NCBI RefSeq assembly: GCF_017566145.1 | Contig: NZ_JABFCL010000002.1 | Location: 1 to 64,000 of the forward strand | Reading direction: 5' to 3' | Origin: Bittarella massiliensis (ex Durand et al. 2017) | Lineage (GTDB): Bacteria; Bacillota; Clostridia; Oscillospirales; Ruminococcaceae | DNA: 64,000 nucleotides | Shown here: positions 45,612 through 54,291 of the stretch, piece after piece | How the letters are laid out: every line of letters begins with the position of its first letter | How positions within the stretch are numbered: position 1 is the first letter of the stretch | The notes under the pieces: model-generated | Seen by the model: the letters and a program-made list of their open reading frames with translations, nothing else | What the model was told of the DNA's origin: nothing | Databases searched by the model: none | Translations under genes and position numbers: made by a program

Positions 45612-46454
45612 ATGTTGGAAATGAAGGCCGTGCAGAAGAGCTTTAAGAAGAAAATGGTCCTCAAGGGGATCGACTGTGAGATCGGCGAGGGGGTATACGG
45701 CCTCCTGGGCCCCAACGGCGCGGGGAAGACCACGCTGATGCGCTGTGTCGTCGGCCTGTACAGCCTGCAGGGGGGGCAGATCCTCTTCGATGGAAAGGAC
45801 GTGGCGAAAAATGGCGACCTGCTGGCCCACATCGGCTACCTGCCCCAGAAGTTCGGCCTTTTTAAAGAGTTGAAGGTCTACCACATGATGGAGTACTTCG
45901 CCACCCTCAAAAACATCCCCAAAGAAGAGCAGCGCCCCGCGATTGAGAAGAGCCTGGAGATCGTCAATCTCAGCGAGCGGATGGGGGACCGGGTGGGCGC
46001 CCTGTCCGGCGGGATGATCCGCCGGCTGGGCATTGCCCAGGCGGTGCTGGGGGAGCCGGAGGTGATCCTCTTCGACGAGCCGACAGCGGGGCTGGACCCG
46101 GAGGAGCGAATGCGCTTTAAAAACATCATCGCCGCCATCAAAAAGGGGCGCACCATCTTGATTTCCACCCATATCGTAGAGGATGTCGAGGCGGTCTGCG
46201 ACCACATCTTGGTGATGGACAACGGCCAGATCATTGGCGCCGGCACCGACAGCCAGGTGCGGGCGGCGGCGCAGGGCAAGGTCTACCTGATACCGGAGCG
46301 GGAAAAGCTGCCCGACGGCAGCTATATTGAAAAGCGCCTTGAGGGGGAGGAGGGCGTTCTCCTGCGCATCCTGTCCCCTGTCCCTCTTGCTGGGGCGCGA
46401 GAGGCGGCGCCCACGGTCGAGGACGGGTACATGTCGATGATCAAGCGAATTTGA
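45612..46454 (+). CDS. ABC transporter ATP-binding protein
   Basis: The 280-residue ATPase has Walker A GPNGAGKTTLMR, signature LSGGMIRRLGIAQ, Walker B VILFDEPTAGLDP and the switch His (ISTHIVED), the layout of ABC-2/drug- and bacteriocin-type exporters. A C-terminal extension of about 70 residues ends MSMIKRI. GGGGGAGGG about 10 nt upstream is the ribosome site. It lies between two membrane-protein genes that are probably its partners. Confidence 0.93.
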   Translation: MLEMKAVQKSFKKKMVLKGIDCEIGEGVYGLLGPNGAGKTTLMRCVVGLYSLQGGQILFDGKDVAKNGDLLAHIGYLPQKFGLFKELKVYHMMEYFATLKNIPKEEQRPAIEKSLEIVNLSERMGDRVGALSGGMIRRLGIAQAVLGEPEVILFDEPTAGLDPEERMRFKNIIAAIKKGRTILISTHIVEDVEAVCDHILVMDNGQIIGAGTDSQVRAAAQGKVYLIPEREKLPDGSYIEKRLEGEEGVLLRILSPVPLAGAREAAPTVEDGYMSMIKRI

Positions 46455-46469
46455 CGGGGAGGGGATTGT

Positions 46470-47105
46470 GTGATCCGCCTAGTCTACCTTCGGTTTCGCG
46501 CCATGGGAAAGCTGTATTTTGTCGTGCCTGCCGGGCTGTTTATCCTGCTGCCGGCCCTCTGCTGGCTGGCCTACCAGCAGCCCGGAAATTCGGCCTATTT
46601 AGATGTGGGAGACTACCTGGAGCAGCTGGGAACACTGCTCTGCGTCTGGTGGCCCTGTGCGGCATTGAAAGAGGACATGGAGGGCGACGGCAACGAGCTG
46701 CTGTTTCTGTACATGGGCAAAAAGGGGCGCAGGCCGGTCTGTGATTTGGCCAATATCGGCTGGTATCTGCTCCATTTTTGGCTGGTCGGCGCGGCGCTTT
46801 TACTGATAGATGGGCGCTACGGGATGTTTCTCCTTCGCACAACGGGGCAGATCGTGTTTGTGTGGAGCGTCTGCTATCTTCTGATCGGCCTGCTGCGATC
46901 CACCGCCATCCCCCTGATGTTGTCTGTGGGCTACTTTTTGGGCGGGCACTTGATAGAGGCCGACCTGCGGGGGAAGCTGACGATTTTTGAGCCGGCGTTT
47001 CAGGTCACCTGGCAGCTGGTGCAGCAAAAGACAACGGCGCTTCTCTGCATCGGACTGGTTTTCTCTGCCCTGGCCCTCGCCCTTATGAGACGCCCTGTCA
47101 AATAG
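46470..47105 (+). CDS. Multi-pass membrane protein, partner of the ABC ATPase
   Basis: The 211-residue protein has about six hydrophobic segments (for example FVVPAGLFILLPALCWLAY, WYLLHFWLVGAALLLI, IVFVWSVCYLLIGLL, and CIGLVFSALALAL). No family motif is recognised. It starts at GTG 46470, with GGGGAGGGG 4 nt upstream, 15 nt after the ATPase stop. It ends just before a terminator and completes the four-gene peptide locus. Confidence 0.75.
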   Translation: MIRLVYLRFRAMGKLYFVVPAGLFILLPALCWLAYQQPGNSAYLDVGDYLEQLGTLLCVWWPCAALKEDMEGDGNELLFLYMGKKGRRPVCDLANIGWYLLHFWLVGAALLLIDGRYGMFLLRTTGQIVFVWSVCYLLIGLLRSTAIPLMLSVGYFLGGHLIEADLRGKLTIFEPAFQVTWQLVQQKTTALLCIGLVFSALALALMRRPVK

Positions 47106-47114
47106 ATGAGAGAT

Positions 47115-47152
47115 GAGCTTTTTCACATTGGGTTGTGAAGAAGCTCTTTTTT
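47115..47152 (+). terminator. Terminator of the peptide/ABC locus
   Basis: GAGCTT.TTCACA pairs with TGTGAA.AAGCTC around a short loop and is followed by six T. It overlaps the next promoter. Confidence 0.88.
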
Positions 47153-47161
47153 CTCTATAAT
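47133..47161 (+). promoter_or_regulatory. Promoter of the glucokinase gene, overlapping the terminator
   Basis: TTGTGA at 47133-47138 and TATAAT at 47156-47161 with 17-bp spacing; the -35 box is the right arm of the upstream terminator stem. Confidence 0.72.
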
Positions 47162-47194
47162 AGAGGAAAAGACAAGGGAAAGGGCGGAGACGAC

Positions 47195-48151
47195 ATGGCC
47201 TACTACGTGGGGATCGACCTGGGGGGAACCAACATTGTGGCGGGGGTGGTGGATGAGGGCTGCCAAATTCTCGCCAAGGCAGAGACCAAGACGAGGGCGC
47301 CCCGCCCGGCAGAGGAGGTCTGCGCCGACATGGCGGCGGTCTACCGCCAGGCGCTGGCGGCGGCCGGCCTCGCAGAGGGGGAGATCGCCTGGATCGGGGT
47401 GGGCTCCCCCGGGGTGATCGACAAGGCGGCCGGCCGGGTGGAACTGGCGGCAAATCTGGGCTTTCAGGGCGCGCCGGTGCGCCAGCTGCTGCAGGCGCTC
47501 ACCGGCAAGCCGGTCTACCTGGACAACGACGCCAACGCCGCCGCCTACGGCGAGTTTCTGGCCGGGGTGGGCCGGGACGCCGCCAGCCTGGTGATGATCA
47601 CCATCGGCACCGGCATCGGCGGGGGGATCATCCTGGACGGGAAGATCTGGTCGGGCTTTCGCTATGGCGGGGCCGAGCTGGGGCACATGGTCATCCGCTC
47701 TGGGGGGAGACCGTGCACCTGTGGCCGGGTGGGCTGCATGGAGGCCTACTGTTCTGCCACCGGCCTCATCCAGACCACCCGTGAGACCATGGAGAAATCG
47801 CCCGATTCCCTCCTCTGGCAGGTCAGCGGCGGGCTGGACGGGGTGTCGGGGCGCACGGCCTTTCGGGCGGCCGATCAGGGCGACGCGGCGGCCCAGGCGG
47901 TGCTCGAGCGCTATATTGACGACTTCGCCTGCGGGGTGGCCAATGTCATCAACCTCCTTCAGCCCGAGGTGATCGCCATCGGCGGCGGCATCTCTCGGGA
48001 GGGGGAGCGGCTGGTGGGCCCCATCCGGGAGCGGGCGCTGAAAGTGGTGATGTCCCGCCACTCCCCGCAGAACACCCGCATCCTCCCCGCGGCGTTGGGA
48101 AACGACGCCGGGATCATCGGCGCGGCCTTCCTGGGCAGGGAGGGGCAATAG
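47195..48151 (+). CDS. glk: ROK-family glucokinase
   Basis: The 318-residue protein has the ATP motif YYVGIDLGGTNIVAGVVD, the ROK signature region with CTCGRVGCMEAYCS (zinc-binding CxCGxxGCxE), the catalytic Asp in LDNDANAAAYGE, and a C-terminal GGGIS. It phosphorylates glucose to glucose-6-phosphate, feeding phosphoglucomutase and glycolysis. GGGCGGAG about 6 nt before ATG 47195 decides the start over the upstream in-frame ATG, which lies in the promoter. Confidence 0.92.
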   Translation: MAYYVGIDLGGTNIVAGVVDEGCQILAKAETKTRAPRPAEEVCADMAAVYRQALAAAGLAEGEIAWIGVGSPGVIDKAAGRVELAANLGFQGAPVRQLLQALTGKPVYLDNDANAAAYGEFLAGVGRDAASLVMITIGTGIGGGIILDGKIWSGFRYGGAELGHMVIRSGGRPCTCGRVGCMEAYCSATGLIQTTRETMEKSPDSLLWQVSGGLDGVSGRTAFRAADQGDAAAQAVLERYIDDFACGVANVINLLQPEVIAIGGGISREGERLVGPIRERALKVVMSRHSPQNTRILPAALGNDAGIIGAAFLGREGQ

Positions 48152-48152
48152 G

Positions 48153-48187
48153 AAAAAAGGCGGTTTCGACGGTGCGATACCGCCTTT
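48153..48187 (+). terminator. Terminator of the glucokinase gene
   Basis: AAAGGCGGT pairs with ACCGCCTTT around a 14-nt loop; T-rich sequence follows. Confidence 0.82.
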
Positions 48188-48213
48188 ACTTTTGTGTGGG
48201 CCGATGATAGAAT
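48185..48213 (+). promoter_or_regulatory. Candidate promoter of the DUF1846 gene
   Basis: TTTACT at 48185-48190 and TAGAAT at 48208-48213 are 17 bp apart, immediately after the glk terminator. Confidence 0.5.
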
Positions 48214-48253
48214 AGACAGCGTGAGTGCAAAAATGACGGAGGGGAGACGGGCC

Positions 48254-49756
48254 ATGAAACAGGGGTTTGACCACGAGAAATACCTGCGGGAACAGTCGGA
48301 ATTTATTTTGGAGCGGGTCAACAGCTGCGAGAAACTCTATTTGGAGTTTGGCGGCAAGTTGATGGAGGACATGCACGCCAAGCGGGTGCTGCCGGGGTAT
48401 GACCCCAACGCCAAGCTGAAGCTGCTGGAGAAGATGAAGGACCAGGTGGAGGTGGTCATCTGTGTCTACGCCGGCGACATTGAGCGCAACAAGGTGCGGG
48501 CGGATTTCAACATCACCTACGACATGGAGGTGTTCCGCCTCATCGACGATCTGCGCTCCTACCAGCTGGACATCAACAGCGTGGTCATCACCCGCTACGA
48601 GCAGCAGCCGGCGGCCACCCAGTTCATGAACAAGCTCAACCGCCGGGGGATCAAGACCTACATCCACCGGGCCACCAAGGGCTATCCCACCGATGTGGAC
48701 ACCATCGTCAGCGACGAGGGGTACGGCGCCAACCCCTATATCGAGACCCAAAAGCCCATTGTGGTGGTCACCGGCCCCGGGCCGGGCAGCGGCAAGTTGG
48801 CCACCTGTCTCTCCCAGCTCTACCACGACTACCGCCGGGGACAGCCCGCCAGCTATTCCAAGTTCGAGACCTTCCCCGTCTGGAACGTCCCCTTAAAACA
48901 CCCCCTCAACGTGGCCTACGAGGCCGCCACCGTGGACCTGAAGGACGTGAACATGATCGACTCCTTCCACTACGACGCCTATGGCGTGTTGGCGGTCAAC
49001 TACAACCGGGACATGGAGATGTTCCCGGTCATCAGCCGGATCATCGAAAAGATCACCGGCAGCCAGCTCTACCGCTCCCCCACCGATATGGGGGTCAACC
49101 GGGTGGGCTTTGGCATCACCAACGACGAGGTGGTGAAGGAGGCCTCCCGTCAGGAGATCATCCGCCGCTACTTCAAGACCGCCTGTGAGTACAAAAAGGG
49201 GACCCTCGACCAGGAGACCTTCCACCGGATGGACGCCATCATGAAGGCGGCCAACCTCAAGCCGGAGGACCGCACAGTGGTGGTGGGGGCCCGCAAGTAC
49301 GGGGCCCTGAAAAATGACGGTCTGCCCGAGGGGGAGAGCTGTTCGGTGGCCGCCATCGAGCTGGCCGACGGCAAGATCATCACCGGCAAGTCCAGCGAGA
49401 TGATGAGCGGGTCGGCGGCGGCCGTCCTCAACGCCATCAAGTACCTGGCCCACCTGGCCGACGAGATTCACCTCCTCTCCCCCATGATCTTGCAGCCCAT
49501 CATCAACCTCAAGAGGGGGACCCTCCACAGCCGGCGCACCACCCTCAGCTGCGAGGAGATTCTCATGGCCCTAAGCGTCTGCGCCGCCACCAACCCGGTG
49601 GCCCAGGCCGCGCTGGACAAGCTCTCCCTCCTGCGGGGGTGCCAGGCCCACACCACCGCCATCCTGAGCCAGAGCGACGAGCAGGTCTACAAAAAACTGG
49701 GGATGGACGTGACCAGCGACCCCGAGTTCCCCTCCGAAAACCTCTATTACATGTGA
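48254..49756 (+). CDS. DUF1846 domain-containing protein
   Basis: The 500-residue protein matches the DUF1846 family in length and character: a conserved start ([19 protein letters not shown]), a P-loop-like [38 protein letters not shown], and GRSP-like [19 protein letters not shown]. The family has a known fold but no firmly established function. GGGGAG precedes ATG 48254. It is monocistronic, between its own promoter and a terminator. Confidence 0.9.
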   Translation: MKQGFDHEKYLREQSEFILERVNSCEKLYLEFGGKLMEDMHAKRVLPGYDPNAKLKLLEKMKDQVEVVICVYAGDIERNKVRADFNITYDMEVFRLIDDLRSYQLDINSVVITRYEQQPAATQFMNKLNRRGIKTYIHRATKGYPTDVDTIVSDEGYGANPYIETQKPIVVVTGPGPGSGKLATCLSQLYHDYRRGQPASYSKFETFPVWNVPLKHPLNVAYEAATVDLKDVNMIDSFHYDAYGVLAVNYNRDMEMFPVISRIIEKITGSQLYRSPTDMGVNRVGFGITNDEVVKEASRQEIIRRYFKTACEYKKGTLDQETFHRMDAIMKAANLKPEDRTVVVGARKYGALKNDGLPEGESCSVAAIELADGKIITGKSSEMMSGSAAAVLNAIKYLAHLADEIHLLSPMILQPIINLKRGTLHSRRTTLSCEEILMALSVCAATNPVAQAALDKLSLLRGCQAHTTAILSQSDEQVYKKLGMDVTSDPEFPSENLYYM

Positions 49757-49764
49757 GGCAAAAG

Positions 49765-49806
49765 AGAAAGAGCCCCGGCAGACAGTGTCTGTCTGGGGCT
49801 CTTTTT
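49765..49806. terminator. Bidirectional terminator
   Basis: AAAGAGCCCC and GGGGCTCTTT form the base of a long stem extended by CAGACA/TGTCTG, with A and T runs on the two sides, between convergent genes. Confidence 0.88.
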
Positions 49807-49812
49807 GCGCGG

Positions 49813-50721
49813 CTACATGTTGTAGACCGGGTCGATCTGTTTGAGTTCGTTGAAGGTGTCGATCTCGACGATGTCCCCCTCAAAGCAGGGGCGGACATCG
49901 ACGGCGTAGTTTTTGGAGAAGACCCGCAGGGCGACCTCGTCCCAGTATTTCTCCTTGCCGCCGGGCATCTGAAAAGTCTCTTCCAGGTCGTGGCAGAGCT
50001 GGGCGCCGTCCTTTTGGTCCCAGTAGGAGATGCCGTACATGTGGTAGCAGTCGCGCCCTCCCACCATCAGCTGGCGTATTTTGCCCCGCTTGACCTCAAA
50101 GCACCAGTCGTCGGTATACTCTTTAAACATCCCCAAATAGTTGGAGGAGTACTCGTACTTGCGAATCAGCCGGGGGTTGCTCAACAGCAGGTCGGCCTCG
50201 CAGACATAGGCATTTTGCAGCAGGTCTTTGGCCAGGTAGGCCGAGGAGATGTTGTTGGACTCGTTGAAGAGGGGGTTGTAGACAAAGCGAATCTGGGGGT
50301 ATTTGTGCAGCAGGCTGTCAAACTGTTCCCACAGGTAGCCCCGCACCACCACGATCTCGGGGATGCCCGCCTCGACGATGGCGTCCAGCAGGGTTTCGAT
50401 GATCATCTTCCCGTGGACGCGAACCAGGGGTTTGGGGGTGTTGAGGGTGATGGGGACCATCCGCGAACCGAACCCGGCGGCGATGATGACGGCGCGCTTG
50501 ACCCGGTAGGGCTCCAGCGCCTCCATCCCCAACTTGGTGATCTGCAGCTCCTTTTTGTCGGTCTGGCGAACCAGCCCCATCTCCCCCAACTCGGCCAGGG
50601 ATTTGTTGACCATCCCCAAGGAGAGGGAGGTGTCGTCTGCGATCTTTCGCTGGGGCAGCTTTTGCCCCCCCTCCCGCTCGATGTAGGAGAGGATTTCAAA
50701 CTCGTTTTTTTTGATGTTCAT
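49813..50721 (-). CDS. Winged-helix / LicC-like nucleotidyltransferase fusion
   Basis: The 302-residue protein joins an N-terminal winged helix (about residues 1-70: FEILSYIEREGG, SLSLGMVNKSLAELGEMGL) to a nucleotidyltransferase domain (about 75-300) with AVIIAAGFGSRMVPITLNTP and KPLVRVHGK, the signature of LicC/PntC-type cytidylyltransferases. LicC makes CDP-choline from phosphocholine; PntC makes CMP-aminoethylphosphonate. It is 20 nt downstream of a three-gene ABC importer of the aminoethylphosphonate/iron type, so the likely job is to activate the imported compound and sense it through the winged helix (inference). GGAACGC is a modest ribosome site. Confidence 0.85.
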   Translation of the reverse strand: MNIKKNEFEILSYIEREGGQKLPQRKIADDTSLSLGMVNKSLAELGEMGLVRQTDKKELQITKLGMEALEPYRVKRAVIIAAGFGSRMVPITLNTPKPLVRVHGKMIIETLLDAIVEAGIPEIVVVRGYLWEQFDSLLHKYPQIRFVYNPLFNESNNISSAYLAKDLLQNAYVCEADLLLSNPRLIRKYEYSSNYLGMFKEYTDDWCFEVKRGKIRQLMVGGRDCYHMYGISYWDQKDGAQLCHDLEETFQMPGGKEKYWDEVALRVFSKNYAVDVRPCFEGDIVEIDTFNELKQIDPVYNM

Positions 50722-50741
50722 GAACAGCGTTCCTTTATTTT

Positions 50742-52334
50742 TTACTTGGCGTATTGGCGCTTGCAGTACGATTTTACCAGAGAGATGATCCCTTTTGCAA
50801 CAACATTCGACAAGAGAATGACCAGGGAGGTGAAGGCAGCGGCCTCAAACATCATGCTGCTCTCCATCTGGTTGATCATCAGGGAGAGGGGCATGGTCTG
50901 GGAGCTGTACAGAAAGGCCACGGCGGAGATGGTGATCATCGAGTTGACAAAGAAGTAGCCGAACATCTCGGCAATGGTGTCCAGGGTGCAGGGGACAAAG
51001 ACGTCCCAGAGCAGTCGCACCCGGCCGATCCCCAGGGTTTTGCCCACGTCCTCAAAGTTGGGGTTGAGCTTTTTCATGGCGTTGTGGGCCATCATGTAGG
51101 GGGAGGAGAAGAAGTGGATGATGTTGACAAACACCAAGATGAGCAGGGTGCCCTTTAAAAAGCTGTCGCTAAAGCAGATGACATACCCCAGGCCCAAAAC
51201 AATGCCGGGAATGGCCAGGGAGGCGATGGCGGTCAGGTGGAGCACCTTGGCGACAAGGGCGTTTTTGGTGCGGGCGGTGGTGTAGGCGGTGATGTAGCCC
51301 ACCGCGGTGCCGATGGCCGCCACCGGCAGGGAGATGATGAGGGAATTGCGGAAGTAGCCCCCCATTCCCCGGGAAAAGACCGTCTGAATGTGCGACCAGG
51401 TGAAGGTCAGGTCGTAGGGGTACTTGGTGAGGAAGGTCATGACGGCAAACGAGCCGATGACCAGCAGCACAAAGCCGATGACCAGGGCGCAGAAGACCCC
51501 CAAAAGGGTATCCCGCAGCCGGTTTTTCTTGATGTGCAGCCGCTTGGTGGCAAAGCCCAGGCCCTCGCTCTCCTTTTTTCGCAGGTCCAGCAAAAAGGTG
51601 ATGACCGCCGGCAGAAGGAGGATAAAGCCGATAAAGGCCCCCTTGGAGAAGTTGAGCAGGCCGATGACCTCGGTGTAGAGGTAGACCGGCAGGGTCATAA
51701 AGCGGCCGCCCACCGCCAGGGGGACGCCGTAGTCGGTAAAGACCATGGTGAAGACCGCAAAGACGGCGGAGACGAGGGGGCGCTTCATGTAGTACATGGT
51801 GACGGTAAAAAAACGGTTGACCGGGGGAACCCCCAGCACCTCCGCCGCCTCATAGGGGGTGGCGTCTACGTATTGCATGGCGTCTGAGAGCATCAAAAAG
51901 GCCACGGGAAAGGAGTAGAGGATAGAGCCCAAAAGGATGCCGGTGAACCCGTAGAGACCGCTCTCCACCCCCAACAGCTTGGTGAAGAGACCGTTGTAGC
52001 CAAAGAGGTTGGTGAGCCCCAGCCCGTGGGAGATGGAGGGGATGAGCATGGGCAGGGTGGCCAGTACGGTGATGAGCCGTTTGCAGGGGATGCGGCTGCG
52101 GTTGACCGCCAGGGCCAGTAGATAGGCGATCAACACCGAAGCAACGGTGGCCGCCAGGGTGACCGACAGGGAGTTGAGGACGGTCTTCCCAAACTGTGGG
52201 TTTTTGAGGATGCCGCCGATGGCGCTGAGCTTGACCTTGCTGAACATGGCGGCCAGGGGAAGAAAGACGGTGACGGCGAAAAAGGCGATCAACAGGAATT
52301 TGACCGATTTGGAAAACACGCGACTCTTTGCCAT
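50742..52334 (-). CDS. ABC transporter permease, fused two-domain (2-aminoethylphosphonate/iron type)
   Basis: The 530-residue protein is a tandem fusion of two permease halves, each with about six membrane segments, as in FbpB/PhnUV-type systems. Each half carries the docking loop: PYEAAEVLGVPPVNRFFTV near residue 180 and FEDVGKTLGIGRVRLLWDVF near 430. It starts 4 nt after the ATPase gene. Imports an anionic or phosphonate-type solute with the ATPase and binding protein; the substrate is inferred from context only. Confidence 0.9.
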   Translation of the reverse strand: MAKSRVFSKSVKFLLIAFFAVTVFLPLAAMFSKVKLSAIGGILKNPQFGKTVLNSLSVTLAATVASVLIAYLLALAVNRSRIPCKRLITVLATLPMLIPSISHGLGLTNLFGYNGLFTKLLGVESGLYGFTGILLGSILYSFPVAFLMLSDAMQYVDATPYEAAEVLGVPPVNRFFTVTMYYMKRPLVSAVFAVFTMVFTDYGVPLAVGGRFMTLPVYLYTEVIGLLNFSKGAFIGFILLLPAVITFLLDLRKKESEGLGFATKRLHIKKNRLRDTLLGVFCALVIGFVLLVIGSFAVMTFLTKYPYDLTFTWSHIQTVFSRGMGGYFRNSLIISLPVAAIGTAVGYITAYTTARTKNALVAKVLHLTAIASLAIPGIVLGLGYVICFSDSFLKGTLLILVFVNIIHFFSSPYMMAHNAMKKLNPNFEDVGKTLGIGRVRLLWDVFVPCTLDTIAEMFGYFFVNSMITISAVAFLYSSQTMPLSLMINQMESSMMFEAAAFTSLVILLSNVVAKGIISLVKSYCKRQYAK

Positions 52335-52338
52335 ATCC

Positions 52339-53097
52339 CTACACCCCGGTGCTCTCCTGGATGGAGCGGATCTTCTCCTCCAGGTGGACGGTCACAAAGT
52401 TGTGAACAAAGTCGTTGGCGGGGTGGTGGTAGACCTCTTTCGGGGTGTCCAGCTGCAGGATCTTGCCGCCCTCCATCACCATGATGCGCTCGGACATGGA
52501 GAAGGCCTCCTCCTGGTCGTGGGTGACGTAGATCATGGTGATCCCGAACTTGGATTGAATGTCTTTGATCTCCCGCCGCAGGGTGAGGCGGTTGGCGGCG
52601 TCCAGGGCAGACATGGGCTCGTCGAAGAGGACGATGTCGGGGCTGAGAGCCAGGGTGCGGGCGATGGCCACCCGCTGCTGCTGGCCGCCCGAGAGCTTGT
52701 GCGGCTTTTTGTTCAGCTGTTCGCCGAGGCCCACCTTCTCGATGATGTCCAGGGCAATATCGCGGGCGTGTTCCCGCCTGGCCGGGTCAAATTTCAGGGC
52801 GTACATGACATTTTGCAGGACGGTCATGTTGGGGAACAGGGCGTAGTTTTGAAAGACGATCCCCATCCCCCGGTCGGAGGGGTGGGCCGAAGAGATGTTC
52901 TTTCCATCCTTGTAAATGGTTCCCCCGTCAAACCCCTCAATGCCGATGAGGATGCGCAGCAGGGTGGTTTTCCCGCAGCCGGACGCCCCCAAGATGGAGA
53001 GAAACTCGCCGTCGTTGACGGCAAAGCTGATGTCTTCCAGCACCGGCTTGCCGCCGAATGACTTGGACAGGTGTTCAATGGACAGTTTGATTCCCAT
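52339..53097 (-). CDS. ABC transporter ATP-binding protein (2-aminoethylphosphonate/iron type)
   Basis: The 252-residue ATPase has Walker A GASGCGKTT, signature LSGGQQQRVAIAR, Walker B IVLFDEPMSALD, and the switch His (YVTHDQEEAFSMS). It is close to the PotA/FbpC/PhnT type but lacks the C-terminal TOBE regulatory domain of that group, so it is a short form. It lies between the binding protein and permease genes. Confidence 0.93.
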   Translation of the reverse strand: MGIKLSIEHLSKSFGGKPVLEDISFAVNDGEFLSILGASGCGKTTLLRILIGIEGFDGGTIYKDGKNISSAHPSDRGMGIVFQNYALFPNMTVLQNVMYALKFDPARREHARDIALDIIEKVGLGEQLNKKPHKLSGGQQQRVAIARTLALSPDIVLFDEPMSALDAANRLTLRREIKDIQSKFGITMIYVTHDQEEAFSMSERIMVMEGGKILQLDTPKEVYHHPANDFVHNFVTVHLEEKIRSIQESTGV

Positions 53098-53124
53098 AGC
53101 AATTCCTCTTTTTCTTCTCTTTGT

Positions 53125-54132
53125 TTACGAGTAATACCACCCGTCCAGCAGCTCCATCTTGAGGGCCGAATCGGCGATGGTGGCCATGTTGCCGGAGGGG
53201 AGATCGGCGGGGTAGTTGGGCAGTTTCAGCTCCTGGTCTTTGAGAATTTTGCCGGGGCTGAAATAGGCTTTGTCATAGGGGGAGAACTCCTCGTTGAGAA
53301 AGCGAAAGACCGCCTGTACGTCAGGGTTTGTCTCGCGCCCCTTGATGATGCCAAAACTGGTGGTGTTGTAGGGCGTTCCCTCCGCGGGGGCGATGATCTT
53401 GAGGGGGGCTCCCTTGGTGATCTGCTCGGCGGCCTGAAAGACCATGCCCAGGCCGATGGCGGCCTCTCCCTGGTTGAGCACCTTGATGGGGCCCGACCCC
53501 GACTGGGTGAACTGGCGGATGTTGAGCTGCATCCGGTCCACATAGGACATGGCTTCTTGAGAGCCCATATCGTTATACCACTGATTTAGGAACATATAGC
53601 CGGTGCTGGAAGTTTTGGGGTTGGGCATGATGATTTGATTTTTGTAGATGGGATTGCAGAGGTCTTGATAGCTGTGGGGTTCGGGAAGTCCCTTTTCCGC
53701 CAAGACCTCGGTGTTGACAATAAAGGCGCCCTCAAATTTCTCCCAGATGAGGTAGCGGGGGTCGGCGTCGTTGACCCCGGGCAGATACTGGTCGGTGGAG
53801 ATGTCGATGGCGCTCAGGTCTGCCAGGGAGTCGCTGATTTGCTCGATCGAGGCGGTCTCCATTCCCAGTACAATGTCGGCCTCGGTATTGGTGCCCTCTG
53901 CCTTGATCTTGGCGGCGCTGTTGCCGGTGGCGATCTGCTGCACAGTGACCTTCAGGTCGGGAAACTTCTCCTTGAGCTGTTTTTCCAGTTCGATGCTGCG
54001 GTAATCCTCCATGGAGGAATAGATGACAACACCCGATTTGACAGACGTATTTGAACGCCCACACCCTGTCAACGGAAGCAGACAGAGGGAGAGCGCACAG
54101 CACAAAATCCCTGCTCGCTTGAGTAAACGCAA
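53125..54132 (-). CDS. ABC transporter substrate-binding lipoprotein (family 1/8-type, 2-aminoethylphosphonate or iron class)
   Basis: The 335-residue protein has a lipoprotein signal with lipobox LTGC (Cys24) and a periplasmic-binding fold: VVIYSSMEDYRSIELEKQLK, EADIVLGMETASIEQI, and GYMFLNQWYNDMG. It resembles Fe3+ or 2-aminoethylphosphonate binding proteins; iron-type Tyr pairs near the C-terminus are not obvious, and the partner enzyme favours an organic phosphonate or phosphate (inference). First gene of the operon, preceded by a promoter with an inverted repeat. Confidence 0.88.
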   Translation of the reverse strand: MRLLKRAGILCCALSLCLLPLTGCGRSNTSVKSGVVIYSSMEDYRSIELEKQLKEKFPDLKVTVQQIATGNSAAKIKAEGTNTEADIVLGMETASIEQISDSLADLSAIDISTDQYLPGVNDADPRYLIWEKFEGAFIVNTEVLAEKGLPEPHSYQDLCNPIYKNQIIMPNPKTSSTGYMFLNQWYNDMGSQEAMSYVDRMQLNIRQFTQSGSGPIKVLNQGEAAIGLGMVFQAAEQITKGAPLKIIAPAEGTPYNTTSFGIIKGRETNPDVQAVFRFLNEEFSPYDKAYFSPGKILKDQELKLPNYPADLPSGNMATIADSALKMELLDGWYYS

Positions 54133-54147
54133 AACAAAATCCCCCTA

Positions 54148-54193
54148 AATCGTTCAGTTTCTACATAATACTACGTGTTCATGAACGATTCAA
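54148..54193 (-). promoter_or_regulatory. Promoter with a 9-bp inverted-repeat operator before the importer operon
   Basis: On minus, TTGAAT (54193-54188) and TATTAT (54170-54165) are 17 bp apart. AATCGTTCA (54148-54156) and its exact complement TGAACGATT (54182-54190) flank the -10 box, and GTTCATGAAC (54177-54186) is a 10-bp palindrome overlapping one arm. The arrangement looks like an operator blocking polymerase. Confidence 0.78.
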
Positions 54194-54291
54194 GGGGGTT
54201 TGTGAAATTGTTCAAAATTTTATGAGTTGCGCCACTATTTGGACGGGCAAACAGAAGGGATTCGACATTTTTCGCAAGTGCGGTAAAGAAA

